A program made the translations under genes and the position numbers. From NCBI GenBank assembly GCA_019414645.1, contig DXLP01000005.1, positions 16,819-80,818 of the forward strand: DNA of 64,000 nt. The letters run 5' to 3'. The stretch comes from Collinsella sp. GTDB lineage: Bacteria > Actinomycetota > Coriobacteriia > Coriobacteriales > Coriobacteriaceae. Under the pieces are notes generated by a model. The model was not told the DNA's origin, searched no databases, and worked only from the letters and a program-made list of their open reading frames with translations. Shown here piece after piece: positions 41,146 through 50,306 of the stretch (position 1 is the first letter of the stretch; every line of letters starts with the position of its first letter).

Positions 41146-41921
41146 TGCTTAAGTCCTATCTTCATTATCCCGAATTAAACCGTGTGCCCGTGATCGATGT
41201 CCCGATCACGGGCACCAATATGTCTGAATGCGTCGATTTCATTACTCATAATATCGACAATCTGCATGGCGAGTATATCTGCGTCTCTAACGCCCATACG
41301 TCGGTCATGGCCCATGACGATCCCAGCTACTGGTCCTGTCAGGCTGAGTCCGTTATGTCCGTTCCCGATGGGAAGCCCCTATCGGTTGTCGGCCGAAAGA
41401 CGGTCACGTCGATGAGGCGCGTGACTGGTCCGGATCTGATGCGCGAGATTTTCAGTATTTCCGCTCAGCACGGATGGAGCCATTACTTCTACGGCAACGA
41501 ACAGAAAAACCTCGAGGCGCTCAAGGAATCGCTTCAGGAAGAGTATCCAGGCTTGGAAATTGCTGGCATGGAGCCTTCCGTCTTTCGTCCACTTTCCGAT
41601 GGCGAGAAACGAGACCTTTCACGACGCATTGCCGATTCTGGAGCCGACTTTGCATGGATTGCACTTGGCGCTCCGCGCCAGGAAGTCCTCATGCATGAGC
41701 TTAAAGGCGGCCCTCAGCCACTGATGATCGGCGTAGGGGGAGCCTTCAACGTCCTCGCCGGCGTGGTGCCGGAGGCACCGATTTGGATGCAGAACCTAAG
41801 TCTCGAGTGGCTATACCGCCTGATGCAGGAGCCGAAGCGACTATTCAAACGATATCTCGTTACTAATACCAAATTTCTCTTTTACCAGATCACGGGCGCT
41901 AAACGCAAGGAAGGCAAGTAG
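41145..41921 (+). CDS. WecG/TagA/CpsF-family glycosyltransferase (GT26)
   Basis: Cytoplasmic face glycosyltransferase of 258 residues, likely adding the second sugar to the lipid-linked primer. It shows the GT26 features: VSNAHTSVMAHDDPSYW, VPDGKPLSVVGR, RVTGPDLMREIF, HYFYGNEQKNLEAL, WIALGAPRQEVLM and GVGGAFNVLAG. The GTG at 41145 overlaps the preceding TAG by one base. TagA relatives transfer ManNAc; the real donor here is unknown. Followed without a gap by capE. Confidence 0.9.
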   Translation: MLKSYLHYPELNRVPVIDVPITGTNMSECVDFITHNIDNLHGEYICVSNAHTSVMAHDDPSYWSCQAESVMSVPDGKPLSVVGRKTVTSMRRVTGPDLMREIFSISAQHGWSHYFYGNEQKNLEALKESLQEEYPGLEIAGMEPSVFRPLSDGEKRDLSRRIADSGADFAWIALGAPRQEVLMHELKGGPQPLMIGVGGAFNVLAGVVPEAPIWMQNLSLEWLYRLMQEPKRLFKRYLVTNTKFLFYQITGAKRKEGK

Positions 41922-42980
41922 ATGAAACCCACCAACGCATTCAAAGACAAGACCCTCATGATCACGGGCGGCACCGGCTCGTTCGGCAACACCGTGCTCA
42001 AGCACTTCATGGACACCGACCTTGCCGAGATCCGCATCTTCTCGCGCGACGAGAAGAAGCAGGACGACATGCGCCACCGCCTGCAGGAGAAGTCGCCCGA
42101 GCTCGCCTCCAAGGTGCGCTTCTTCATCGGCGACGTCCGCAACGCCCAATCGGTGCGCGACGCCATGCACGGTGTGGACTACATCTTCCACGCCGCCGCC
42201 CTCAAGCAGGTGCCCTCCTGCGAGTTCTTCCCCATGGAGGCCGTGCGTACCAACGTCATCGGCACGGACAACGTCCTGCACGCCGCCATCGACGAGGGCG
42301 TCGACCGCGTCGTGTGCCTGTCAACCGACAAGGCCGCATACCCCATCAACGCCATGGGCAAGTCCAAGGCCATGATGGAGTCCATCATCTACGCCAACGC
42401 CCGCAACGGCGCCGGCCGCACCACCATCTGCTGCACCCGCTACGGCAACGTCATGTGCTCGCGCGGCAGCGTCATCCCGCTGTTCATCGACCGCATCCGC
42501 AAGGGCGAGCCGCTCACGGTCACCGACCCCAACATGACCCGCTTCCTCATGAACCTGGACGAGGTGGTCGACCTGGTGCAGTTCGCCTTCGAGCACGCCA
42601 ACCCCGGCGACCTGTTCATCCAGAAGGCCCCCGCCTCCACCATCGGCGACCTCGCCGAGGCCGTCCAGGAGGTCTTCGGCCGCGTTGGCACCCAGGTGAT
42701 CGGCACCCGCCACGGCGAGAAGCTCTTCGAGACCCTCATGACCCGCGAGGAGCGCCTGCGCGCCGAGGACATGGGCGGCTACTACCGCGTCGCCTGCGAC
42801 TCGCGCGACCTGAACTACGACAAGTTCGTCGTGGACGGCGAGGTGGAGACCCAGGCCGACGAGTCCTATACCTCCCACAACACCGAGAGGCTCGACGTGG
42901 CGGGCACCATCGCCAAGATCAAGACCGCCGAGTACGTGCAGCTGGCGCTCGAGGGCCGCGAGCACGAGGCGGTGCAGTAG
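41922..42980 (+). CDS. capE: UDP-GlcNAc 4,6-dehydratase/5-epimerase (CapE/FnlA type)
   Basis: First enzyme of UDP-L-FucNAc synthesis. A 352-residue short-chain dehydrogenase with the nucleotide loop TGGTGSFGNTVL, HAAALKQVPSCEFFPMEA, STDKAAYPINAMGKSKAM and TRYGNVMCSRGSVIPLF. The combination with capF and capG directly downstream points to the inverting CapE/FnlA branch instead of the retaining CapD/PglF enzymes. This gene and the next two are strikingly GC-rich with almost only C or G in third positions, unlike the AT-richer genes after 45.4 kb. Confidence 0.9.
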   Translation: MKPTNAFKDKTLMITGGTGSFGNTVLKHFMDTDLAEIRIFSRDEKKQDDMRHRLQEKSPELASKVRFFIGDVRNAQSVRDAMHGVDYIFHAAALKQVPSCEFFPMEAVRTNVIGTDNVLHAAIDEGVDRVVCLSTDKAAYPINAMGKSKAMMESIIYANARNGAGRTTICCTRYGNVMCSRGSVIPLFIDRIRKGEPLTVTDPNMTRFLMNLDEVVDLVQFAFEHANPGDLFIQKAPASTIGDLAEAVQEVFGRVGTQVIGTRHGEKLFETLMTREERLRAEDMGGYYRVACDSRDLNYDKFVVDGEVETQADESYTSHNTERLDVAGTIAKIKTAEYVQLALEGREHEAVQ

Positions 42981-42981
42981 G

Positions 42982-44199
42982 GTGCGCATACTCGTCACCG
43001 GCGCCAGGGGCTTCGTCGGCAGGAACCTCTGCTGCGCCCTCAAGAACATAAGGGACGGCAAGGACCGCCGCGAGAAATACTCGGGCCTGCTCCCGCTCGA
43101 GGTCATGGAGTACGACGTCGACTCGACGCCCGGGGAGCTGGACGAGTACTGCTCCCGTGCCGACTTCGTCTTCAACCTGGCCGGCGTCAACCGCCCCAAG
43201 GACCAGTCCGAGTTCATGGAGGGCAACTTCGGGTTCGCCTCCACGCTGCTCGATACCCTGGAGCGCCACGGGAATAAGTGCCCCGTCATGCTCTCCAGCT
43301 CCGCGCAGGCGAGCCTGTCGGGCCGCTTCGAGGGCTCTGTCTACGGCGAGTCGAAGCTCGCGGGGGGGGGTCTCTTCCGCGAGTACTCCGAGAGGACCGG
43401 CGCCCCGGTGCTCATCTACCGCTTCCCGAACCTCTACGGCAAGTGGTGCCGCCCGCGCTACAACTCCGCCGTGGCCACCTTCTGCGACGCCATCGCCAAC
43501 GGCCGTCCCTACACCGTCAACGACCCCAGCGTGGAGCTGGAGCTCCTCTACATCGACGACCTCGTCGACGAGTTGCTGGGCGCCCTGCTTGGCGAGGAGC
43601 ACCGCTGCGGCTACGAGGGTCTCGAACGCGTGGAGGGCGACGGGTTCTGCTTCGTCCCGAAAACTGACGTCAAGTCCCTCGGCGAGATCGTGTACCTGCT
43701 CGGCAGCTTCCGCGACAGCCGCGAGACGCTATCGGTGCCCGACCTCACGGAGGGCTCCTTCTCCAAGAAGCTTTGGAGCACGTTCCTGTCCTACTACGAG
43801 CCGGGTCACTTCGCCTACGGCCTCAAGCCCAATGTCGACGGCCGCGGCTCTTTCACCGAGTTCCTGCGCACGCCGGAGCGCGGCCAGGTCTCGGTCAACG
43901 TGAGCAGGCCCGGCATCACCAAGGGCAATCACTGGCACATGAGCAAGTGGGAGAGGTTCCTGGTTGTCTCCGGCACCGCGAGCATCAAGCTGAGGAAGGT
44001 GGGGGAGGACGCCGAGGGGAACCCGTTCCCCATCGACGAGTACACCGTCTCGGGTTCCGAGATGCGCGCCGTGGAGATGATTCCCGGCTACACGCACTCC
44101 ATCACTAACCTGTCCGACACCGAGGACCTCGTTACGGTCATGTGGGCCAACGAGCCCTTCGACCCAGAGAGCCCCGACACCTACTACGAGGAGGTCTAG
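42982..44199 (+). CDS. capF: UDP-2-acetamido-2,6-dideoxy-hexulose reductase, bifunctional (CapF/FnlB type)
   Basis: Second enzyme of the UDP-L-FucNAc pathway. An N-terminal NAD(P)-binding reductase/epimerase domain (LVTGARGFVGRNL) is followed from about residue 285 by a zinc-binding cupin with KGNHWHMSKWERF and PGYTHSITNLSD, the CapF architecture. 405 residues, GTG start one base after the capE stop. At 43362-43370 nine consecutive G residues encode part of the AGGG in SKLAGGGLF; most relatives have a less glycine-rich AGE here. The frame is intact in this sequence, but the tract is a slippage risk. Confidence 0.9.
   Translation: MRILVTGARGFVGRNLCCALKNIRDGKDRREKYSGLLPLEVMEYDVDSTPGELDEYCSRADFVFNLAGVNRPKDQSEFMEGNFGFASTLLDTLERHGNKCPVMLSSSAQASLSGRFEGSVYGESKLAGGGLFREYSERTGAPVLIYRFPNLYGKWCRPRYNSAVATFCDAIANGRPYTVNDPSVELELLYIDDLVDELLGALLGEEHRCGYEGLERVEGDGFCFVPKTDVKSLGEIVYLLGSFRDSRETLSVPDLTEGSFSKKLWSTFLSYYEPGHFAYGLKPNVDGRGSFTEFLRTPERGQVSVNVSRPGITKGNHWHMSKWERFLVVSGTASIKLRKVGEDAEGNPFPIDEYTVSGSEMRAVEMIPGYTHSITNLSDTEDLVTVMWANEPFDPESPDTYYEEV
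43362..43370 (+). repeat. Poly-G9 tract inside capF
   Basis: Nine G residues in a row within coding sequence. The present length keeps capF in frame; loss or gain of one would truncate it soon after about residue 130. Confidence 0.9.
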
Positions 44200-44203
44200 C
44201 CAC

Positions 44204-45385
44204 ATGGGCAAGGACTATTCCGACATCGCATTCAAGGACGACGGCCGCCTGAAGCTATTCATCATCGTGGGCACCCGCCCCGAGGTCATCCGCCTGTCCG
44301 AGGTCATCAAGAAGTGCCGCCGCCACTTCGACTGCCTGCTGGCGCACACCGGGCAGAACTACGACTACACGCTCAACGGCATCTTCTTCCGCGACCTGTC
44401 GCTGGACGACCCGGACGTCTACCTGGACGCCGTGGGCGCGGACCTCGGCGAGACCGTGGGCAACATCATCGCGTCCTCCTATAAGCTGATGGTGGAGACG
44501 CGGCCTGATGCCCTCCTCATCCTGGGCGACACCAACAGCTGCCTGTCCGCCATCGCGGCCAAGAGGCTCCACATCCCCATCTTCCACATGGAGGCCGGCA
44601 ACCGCTGCAAGGACGAGTGCCTGCCCGAGGAGACCAACCGCCGTATCGTCGACGTGATCTCCGACGTCAACCTGGCCTACTCCGAGCACGCGCGCCGCTA
44701 CCTCAAGGACACCGGCTGCGCGCCCGAGCGCACCTACGTCACGGGCTCGCCCATGGCCGAGGTCCTGCGCGCAAATCTGGTTAAGATCGAGGCCTCCGAC
44801 ATCCTCACCGAGCTCGGCCTGGAGCCCAAGCGCTACATGCTGCTGTCCGCCCACCGCGAGGAGAACATCGACACCGAGGCGAACTTCACGAGCCTGTTCA
44901 CCGCCATCAACGCGCTCGCGGACAAATACGACATGCCGATCCTGTACTCCTGCCATCCGCGTTCCCGCAAGCGCCTGGAGGCCACCGGCTTCAAGCTGGA
45001 CCCGCGCGTTCGCATGCACGAGCCCATGGGCTTCCATGACTACAACTGCCTGCAGATGAACGCCTTCGCCGTGGTCTCCGACTCCGGCACCCTGCCCGAG
45101 GAGTCCAGCTTCTTCGCGAGCGTCGGCCGCCCGTTCCCGGCGGTGTGCATCCGCACCTCCACCGAGCGCCCCGAGGCGCTGGACAAGGCCTGTTTCACGC
45201 TGGCCGGCATCTCCGAGAGGGGCCTTCTGCAGGCCGTCCACACCGCCGTCGAGCTCGACGCTGAGGGGTCGCTACCCGAGGCGCCCGTCCCTGACTACGC
45301 CGACGAGACCGTGTCCACCAAGGTGGTCAAGATCATCCAGAGCTACACCGGCGTCGTTGACAAGATGGTGTGGAGGAAGGCTTAG
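44204..45385 (+). CDS. capG: UDP-N-acetylglucosamine 2-epimerase family (CapG/FnlC type)
   Basis: Third enzyme of the pathway, inverting C-2 to yield UDP-L-FucNAc. The 393 residues carry the WecB-fold motifs IIVGTRPEVIRLSEVI, HTGQNYDY, LILGDTNSCL, HMEAGNRCKDECLPEETNRR and SDSGTLPEESSF. It follows capF by 4 nt. The ending VHTAVELDAEGSLPEAP is echoed by a decayed fragment at 53055-53156, indicating that the chromosome once carried a second related gene nearby. Confidence 0.9.
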   Translation: MGKDYSDIAFKDDGRLKLFIIVGTRPEVIRLSEVIKKCRRHFDCLLAHTGQNYDYTLNGIFFRDLSLDDPDVYLDAVGADLGETVGNIIASSYKLMVETRPDALLILGDTNSCLSAIAAKRLHIPIFHMEAGNRCKDECLPEETNRRIVDVISDVNLAYSEHARRYLKDTGCAPERTYVTGSPMAEVLRANLVKIEASDILTELGLEPKRYMLLSAHREENIDTEANFTSLFTAINALADKYDMPILYSCHPRSRKRLEATGFKLDPRVRMHEPMGFHDYNCLQMNAFAVVSDSGTLPEESSFFASVGRPFPAVCIRTSTERPEALDKACFTLAGISERGLLQAVHTAVELDAEGSLPEAPVPDYADETVSTKVVKIIQSYTGVVDKMVWRKA

Positions 45386-45387
45386 CC

Positions 45388-45894
45388 ATGGGTCTCGTTT
45401 ACAAGATTCTCGACGGTGTTTCACGTGCCTATAACAAACTTCTTCTAATGCCCTCGTTGCGCCGCTCCTTTGCTGCATGCGGCGAGAATGTGACTCTCGG
45501 CCGTCGCAGCGAGATCGCCGGAGCGGGCAATATCTACATGGGCCATGACGTGTACCTAGGCCCTGGAACAACGCTGCTAACGACCCGAGCGAAAATTCGC
45601 ATCGGCGATTATGTCATGAGTGGGCCCAACCTTACCGTTATCACCGGCGATCACCGCACCGACATCCTCGACCGCCCCATGATGGAACTAACCGATGAGG
45701 ACAAGCTCTCCGATAACGACCAAGATGTCGTTATCGGTAATGACGTGTGGATGGGTAGCGGCGTAACGATTCTAAAAGGTGTCCACGTCTCCGATCACTG
45801 CGTAATTGCCGCTGGAGCCGTGGTGACCAAAGATGTGGAGCCTGAGTATTCAATCTGGGGGGGTTCCCGCTCGCTGCCTAGGTTCGCGGCTTAA
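45388..45894 (+). CDS. Hexapeptide-repeat O-acetyltransferase (CysE/LacA/NodL family), 3' frame altered
   Basis: Predicted sugar O-acetyltransferase of 168 residues with left-handed beta-helix repeats (IRIGDYVMSGPNLTVITGDH, VVIGNDVWMGSGVTILKGV, IAAGAVVTKDV). The ATG at 45388 follows GGAGGAAGG. The last 11 residues (SRSLPRFAA region) do not match the family, which normally ends GG-V/N-PA-K/R. A poly-G7 tract at 45857-45863 lies at exactly that point. Reading the +1/-2 frame after it gives VPARCLGSRLKG and a stop just before the next gene, the expected ending. So the frame has slipped here. Confidence 0.85.
   Translation: MGLVYKILDGVSRAYNKLLLMPSLRRSFAACGENVTLGRRSEIAGAGNIYMGHDVYLGPGTTLLTTRAKIRIGDYVMSGPNLTVITGDHRTDILDRPMMELTDEDKLSDNDQDVVIGNDVWMGSGVTILKGVHVSDHCVIAAGAVVTKDVEPEYSIWGGSRSLPRFAA
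45857..45863 (+). repeat. Poly-G7 tract at the frame break of the acetyltransferase
   Basis: Seven G residues. Six or nine would restore the conserved VPAR ending in place of SRSLPRFAA. Confidence 0.85.
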
Positions 45895-45903
45895 AGGATA
45901 ACG

Positions 45904-47001
45904 ATGGTTTCATCTAAAAAAAGTGTACACGCGAAAGTTCTAATGGTCGGCCCCGACCTTTCTTTGCACGGCGGAATTGTTTCCGTTGTGCAGGGCTATC
46001 TCGATGGAGGTCTTCCTGAAGCATGTGATGCCTTCGAGTACTTGGGTACGGGTGTTGGTTCCTCAAAGCTCGGTAAGTCTCTCGCATTTACCCGGGCGTT
46101 GATTCGCTATGCGATGATCATGCCATCCTATGACATTATTCATTTGCACATTAGCGCCCGTGGGTCCTACAAACGTAAGTCAATTATGGCTCGTATGGCC
46201 CATAAAGCCGGCAAGTATGTAATACTGCACGACCACGATGGTGAGTTTAAGAAGGCCTTTGAAGAGGGTGGAGATTCCTACCGTCGTGACGTAAGAAAGA
46301 CTTTTGGTCTCGCCGACCGAGTTGTGGTTCTGTCGGAAGAGTGGCTCGACTACTTTGCGGAAAACGTTTGCGACCTCGATAAGATTGAAGTTGTCCACAA
46401 TGGTGTTAAAGTACCGGCGCAGCCGTGCTCACCTTGTTCGCGTCAAGATGTCCTATTTTTAGGACGTCTTGACGCGAACAAGAGCCCTGACGTGCTCTTG
46501 CGCGCGTCAAGAAAAATCCTGCCACGTTTCCCGGAGACTAAAATTGTCTTTGGCGGCGACGGTGAAATCGACAAGAACAAAGCGCTCGCCGAGGAGCTTG
46601 GCATTGCCGACCGTTGCGAGTTTCACGGCTGGGTCATCGGCGACAAGCGTGAGGCCCTCTTTGAGCGTGCCGCGTTGTTCTGCCTTCCCTCCAAGAACGA
46701 GGGGCTGCCCATGAGCGTACTTGAAGCCATGGCGCACGGCATACCGGCTGTTGCCACCGCCGTAGGAGGGGTACCGCAGGTCATCGAGGACGGTGTTAGC
46801 GGATTCCTCATTGACGTGGATGACGAGGTAGCGCTTTCTGAGAGTTTGGCCTCGCTACTTGCGGAACCTAAGTTGCGAGAAGAGCTTGGGCGCAATGGCA
46901 GGGATCAGGTCGTTCGTAAATTTGGGCTCGACGGGACCCTAGCCCAGGTTGAAGGCATCTACGGAGCGCTTATGCTCGGTAAGGGGACATTTTGTGAGTA
47001 A
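45904..47001 (+). CDS. GT4 glycosyltransferase
   Basis: Retaining GT-B glycosyltransferase of 365 residues. The N-terminal Rossmann part has VLMVGPDLSLHGGIVSVVQGY, and the C-terminal part has VLFLGRLDANKSPDVLL, GGDGEIDK and the E-x7-E-like SKNEGLPMSVLEAMAHGIPAVAT. It belongs to the polysaccharide repeat-unit assembly; acceptor and donor cannot be told from sequence. AAAGGA lies before the ATG. The last codons overlap the start of the next gene by 8 nt. Confidence 0.9.
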   Translation: MVSSKKSVHAKVLMVGPDLSLHGGIVSVVQGYLDGGLPEACDAFEYLGTGVGSSKLGKSLAFTRALIRYAMIMPSYDIIHLHISARGSYKRKSIMARMAHKAGKYVILHDHDGEFKKAFEEGGDSYRRDVRKTFGLADRVVVLSEEWLDYFAENVCDLDKIEVVHNGVKVPAQPCSPCSRQDVLFLGRLDANKSPDVLLRASRKILPRFPETKIVFGGDGEIDKNKALAEELGIADRCEFHGWVIGDKREALFERAALFCLPSKNEGLPMSVLEAMAHGIPAVATAVGGVPQVIEDGVSGFLIDVDDEVALSESLASLLAEPKLREELGRNGRDQVVRKFGLDGTLAQVEGIYGALMLGKGTFCE

Positions 47002-48004
47002 CAGCAAACCTTGGCTATCGATCGTGGTGCCCGCATACAACGCAGAGCTCTTTCTCGAGGAATGTGTCTCGAGTTTCGGGCTCGACGAAAACCCCGATGT
47101 CGAGGCTATCGTTGTCGATGACGGCTCAACCGATGATACACCAGGGATCTGCGACCGCCTTGCGTCCAGATCTGCGAATGTGAAGGTGATCCACCGTGAC
47201 AACGGCGGATTACCTTCAGCGCGCAACGCAGGTTGCTTGCGCGCTGAAGGTAATTGGATCTGGTTCGTCGATTCCGATGACGTCATCGCACCCTACGCAC
47301 TTGATGTTTTGAGGAAGTGTACCCTTGCGACGGAATGCGACGCCGTTCAGATCCAGTTCCTGAGGTTTCAGGACGGCGAGAAGCCGGCTTGGCCGGCTCC
47401 AATGTTGTCCGAAAGCCCTGTTGCCCTCTCATCCGAGGAATATCTGCGCGAGATATACCGCGGCCGCGGACAGCACTATATGTGCTCATTCCTGCTGCGA
47501 TCGGATGCGCTGCTCGAGAGGAATGACAACGCCGCAGCCGATCGCAGCAGGAATGAACTCGCGGGATGGCCTTTCCGCGCGGATTTCTCCCTTTATGAGG
47601 ACGTTGTCTCGATGGAAGAAATACTCAGGCGCATCGACGGCGTCGAGGTCCTCAGGGGACAATACTACGGTTATAGGCAGTCTGCCGGCTCGATGACGCA
47701 GAAGCCGAGCAACAAGGCGGCGGACAGCGGCCTTCGCGCGGTTCTCGACCTCTCTGCGCATGACGACGCCGGTGACCCCAGGGGCAAGCTGTCCCTTGAG
47801 ATTAGTCTCCTATTTAATGCCTATAAGCTCATCGAATGGCGTGGGACCGAATCCGAGACTCTGCGTATACGGTACAAGGCCGAGATCACCTCCCGTGTGA
47901 GGGAAGTCGGCGTTTCCCACCTGGGGCTCGACCGCTTCGGGAGGTTTGTACTTATGAGGACGGGGCTACTCGACTACATTTTCAAGAGGAGGTATTGCCG
48001 ATGA
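46994..48004 (+). CDS. GT2 glycosyltransferase
   Basis: Inverting GT-A enzyme of 336 residues. The catalytic fold is marked by LSIVVPAYNAELFLEECV, VDDGSTDDTPGICD, DNGGLPSARNAG and the DxD motif in WFVDSDDV (near residue 91). The C-terminal half is a helical region of unknown role. GTG 46994 with AAGGGG upstream overlaps the GT4 gene; the longer in-frame reading back to 46949 lies inside that gene. The stop overlaps the wzy start. Confidence 0.9.
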   Translation: MSNSKPWLSIVVPAYNAELFLEECVSSFGLDENPDVEAIVVDDGSTDDTPGICDRLASRSANVKVIHRDNGGLPSARNAGCLRAEGNWIWFVDSDDVIAPYALDVLRKCTLATECDAVQIQFLRFQDGEKPAWPAPMLSESPVALSSEEYLREIYRGRGQHYMCSFLLRSDALLERNDNAAADRSRNELAGWPFRADFSLYEDVVSMEEILRRIDGVEVLRGQYYGYRQSAGSMTQKPSNKAADSGLRAVLDLSAHDDAGDPRGKLSLEISLLFNAYKLIEWRGTESETLRIRYKAEITSRVREVGVSHLGLDRFGRFVLMRTGLLDYIFKRRYCR

Positions 48005-49239
48005 GCGGATTTAACGCATCCGGGCGAGACGACGCATTATCGAGGCGCAGCGTCGGGCTAGACAGCCTTTCGTCCTCCCCCGTTCTACCGATGATTGCGG
48101 CGCTGTTCTTCGTCCTCACCTTTCTCATTAAGGCTCTCGTAGATGACGCCTTCACCAGGGGCGATATTTCCGCGGGTATTGCTTACACCAAGTATGTCAC
48201 CGCGGCTATCGCCTGCTTGGCGGCGCTGGCATATGCTCTTAAGAACGGCGAGCGAGTGTTCATCAAAGAGTTCAACGCCCTTGCTTTCATCTTCATTATT
48301 TTCACGGCGGTGTCCACTTTTCTGCAGGTTAAGACTGGACACTTTTCCACCGGGGTTCTCCTTGAGCTCTTCAAGTTCGCCATCCCCATCATTCTTGCAT
48401 ACACCATGCTTAACGCTTTGACGCCTCATGCGCTTTACCGGTGCATGGTGGCCGTCCTGCTCGTTTCCATTCTCGGCTACCTGTTATCGCTATCCCATGA
48501 GGGGGTAGGCGTTTCCGAGATCCTCGAAGCTAGCTTCATGGATTCAAACAGTGCCTCAGAATCTTCGACCTTTTCTGGGATTTTTCTCGTGCTCACCTTC
48601 TACTTTGCCTTCTTCAGGCATAAGAAGGTATGGCTGGTTCTCTCCGCCCTATTCTGCATCCTTACTTTCAAGAGGCTTGCAATCTTCGCCGTTCTATTTG
48701 CTCTCGTTGTCAGCTTCATCGCGCCTAGGCTCATGAAGATCAAGGTCCCCCGTGGCGCTATAGTTGCCCTAAAGGTCTGCACAGTTCTGGGCGCCTTCCT
48801 TTGGACTTGGATGCTACTTCCTGAGCAGCAGTATCTTTTTATTCATCTGTTCGGTGACACGCAGTCGCACTTCTCCATGGGCAGAAGCGATGTGCTTGGT
48901 TATTTTTTAAGTTCGGGCTTCGAGAGTTATGGGTACGGCTCCGCCAATGAAATGGCTAAGGCGGTTTTCGCCGCTCCATTTGAGATGGACCTAACAAAGA
49001 TCGCTTTCGAGCTTACCCCGCTGGTCATGGTTCTGTTCGTGTGGCTTTTCTGGGATGTCGCGGGAGATTCCCTCTGGGGCGTCGTCATCATTGGCTACTT
49101 CATGATTAACATGATTACCTCGGATTCGTTGACATCAAACTTTTGTCTCACACTTGCTTACATGACCTGTGGGCTTGTCACGCAGACTTTTGAGCATACA
49201 GGGAAATACATGCTGGAGGTTTCTGATAATGCCTTCTAA
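48001..49239 (+). CDS. Wzy-like O-antigen/capsule polymerase
   Basis: Polytopic membrane protein of 412 residues with about ten hydrophobic segments and a larger extracytoplasmic loop (about 285-330, DTQSHFSMGRSDVLGYFLSSGFESYGYGS). Such low conservation with this topology, placed between glycosyltransferases and a flippase, is the usual basis for calling Wzy. ATG 48001 overlaps the previous stop, with GAGGT upstream. The 3' end overlaps the next glycosyltransferase by 11 nt. Confidence 0.75.
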   Translation: MSGFNASGRDDALSRRSVGLDSLSSSPVLPMIAALFFVLTFLIKALVDDAFTRGDISAGIAYTKYVTAAIACLAALAYALKNGERVFIKEFNALAFIFIIFTAVSTFLQVKTGHFSTGVLLELFKFAIPIILAYTMLNALTPHALYRCMVAVLLVSILGYLLSLSHEGVGVSEILEASFMDSNSASESSTFSGIFLVLTFYFAFFRHKKVWLVLSALFCILTFKRLAIFAVLFALVVSFIAPRLMKIKVPRGAIVALKVCTVLGAFLWTWMLLPEQQYLFIHLFGDTQSHFSMGRSDVLGYFLSSGFESYGYGSANEMAKAVFAAPFEMDLTKIAFELTPLVMVLFVWLFWDVAGDSLWGVVIIGYFMINMITSDSLTSNFCLTLAYMTCGLVTQTFEHTGKYMLEVSDNAF

Positions 49240-50278
49240 TGGAACGACTACAACGGTTGCGCCTTCCTCCGGCGTGACTATTACCGTCTGCGTGCCCGTC
49301 TACAACGTTGAGCGTTATCTTTGTGAGTGCCTAGACTCAATCTTCTCCCAGAATTACGCCGACTTCGACGTTGTCTTGGTCGATGACGGCTCTACCGACA
49401 GCAGCGGTGCTATTTGCGATGAATATGCCGCGCGCTATCCGCAGCAGGCCCTCGTTTTCCATAAGGACAACGAGGGCCTGCTGCTCGCGCGCCGCGACGG
49501 CTTTGCGCTTGCAGCAGGCGACTACGTTATGTGCGTGGTTTCCGACGATGCGCTTGTCCCCGGGGCCCTCGCTTTAGTTGCCACTACGGCGGCAAAGACG
49601 AGTGCGGATGTTGTGCGCTTCGGTTTTACACGGGAGGAGAGCGAGGCCGTACCCGTTGAGTCATCTATCCCTTTCAAACTTTATTCCGCCGAGGAGAAGC
49701 CTTCGATATTAAGCGCCCTGTGCCGCTCGACCAGTGGTTCAGAGAACCCTATGTGGTTCAAGGCCATTCGTCGGTCGTGTGTCGGAGTCGATGTGGACTT
49801 CTCGAAATTCAAAGGTCTCACGTTTGCTGAGGACTTTCTGCAGACCCTTACCGTATATGATCGCGCTCAGACGTTCTGCTTCATCAATGCCTCTCTTTAT
49901 TACTATCGCCCAGGTTCCGGAATTACTAGAGCATATGATCCGCATTTCTACTGCGATGTTTGCCGATGTCTCGACGTGGGCGAAGGCTACGCGCGTCGCT
50001 GGGAGCGCGAGTACGGCTGTAACGATCTCATGGTCGGTCTCGCCGCTTGCAGGCTTGACTCTGGCGCGCAATATGCGGAATGGATGGCGTCGCAGGGCGA
50101 TACGGTGGGTCTTGATGACCTCCTCGCCTCTCGTGACTTTGCGCGTTGCCTGACGACATCAGGTGCGGGTAAGTTACTTCGATTTGACCGACGTCTGGTC
50201 CTATGGGCATTGAGATGGCGGGCATACCCAATTATAGCTAGCATCGCTATGGCCAGGGCGGCTAAAGCGAGAAGATAG
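49229..50278 (+). CDS. GT2 glycosyltransferase
   Basis: Second inverting GT-A enzyme, 349 residues. After a short Thr/Ser-rich leader come ITVCVPVYNVERYLCECLDS, LVDDGSTDSSGAICDEYA, DNEGLLLARRDGF and VVSDDA as the DxD-type motif (SDD). The C-terminal region FCFINASLYYYRPGSGI is a common GT2 ending. ATG 49229 with GGAGG 10 nt upstream; it starts inside the polymerase gene. Confidence 0.9.
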   Translation: MPSNGTTTTVAPSSGVTITVCVPVYNVERYLCECLDSIFSQNYADFDVVLVDDGSTDSSGAICDEYAARYPQQALVFHKDNEGLLLARRDGFALAAGDYVMCVVSDDALVPGALALVATTAAKTSADVVRFGFTREESEAVPVESSIPFKLYSAEEKPSILSALCRSTSGSENPMWFKAIRRSCVGVDVDFSKFKGLTFAEDFLQTLTVYDRAQTFCFINASLYYYRPGSGITRAYDPHFYCDVCRCLDVGEGYARRWEREYGCNDLMVGLAACRLDSGAQYAEWMASQGDTVGLDDLLASRDFARCLTTSGAGKLLRFDRRLVLWALRWRAYPIIASIAMARAAKARR

Positions 50279-50306
50279 ACTGTGTCATGTCAGTTCATTT
50301 GAAGAC

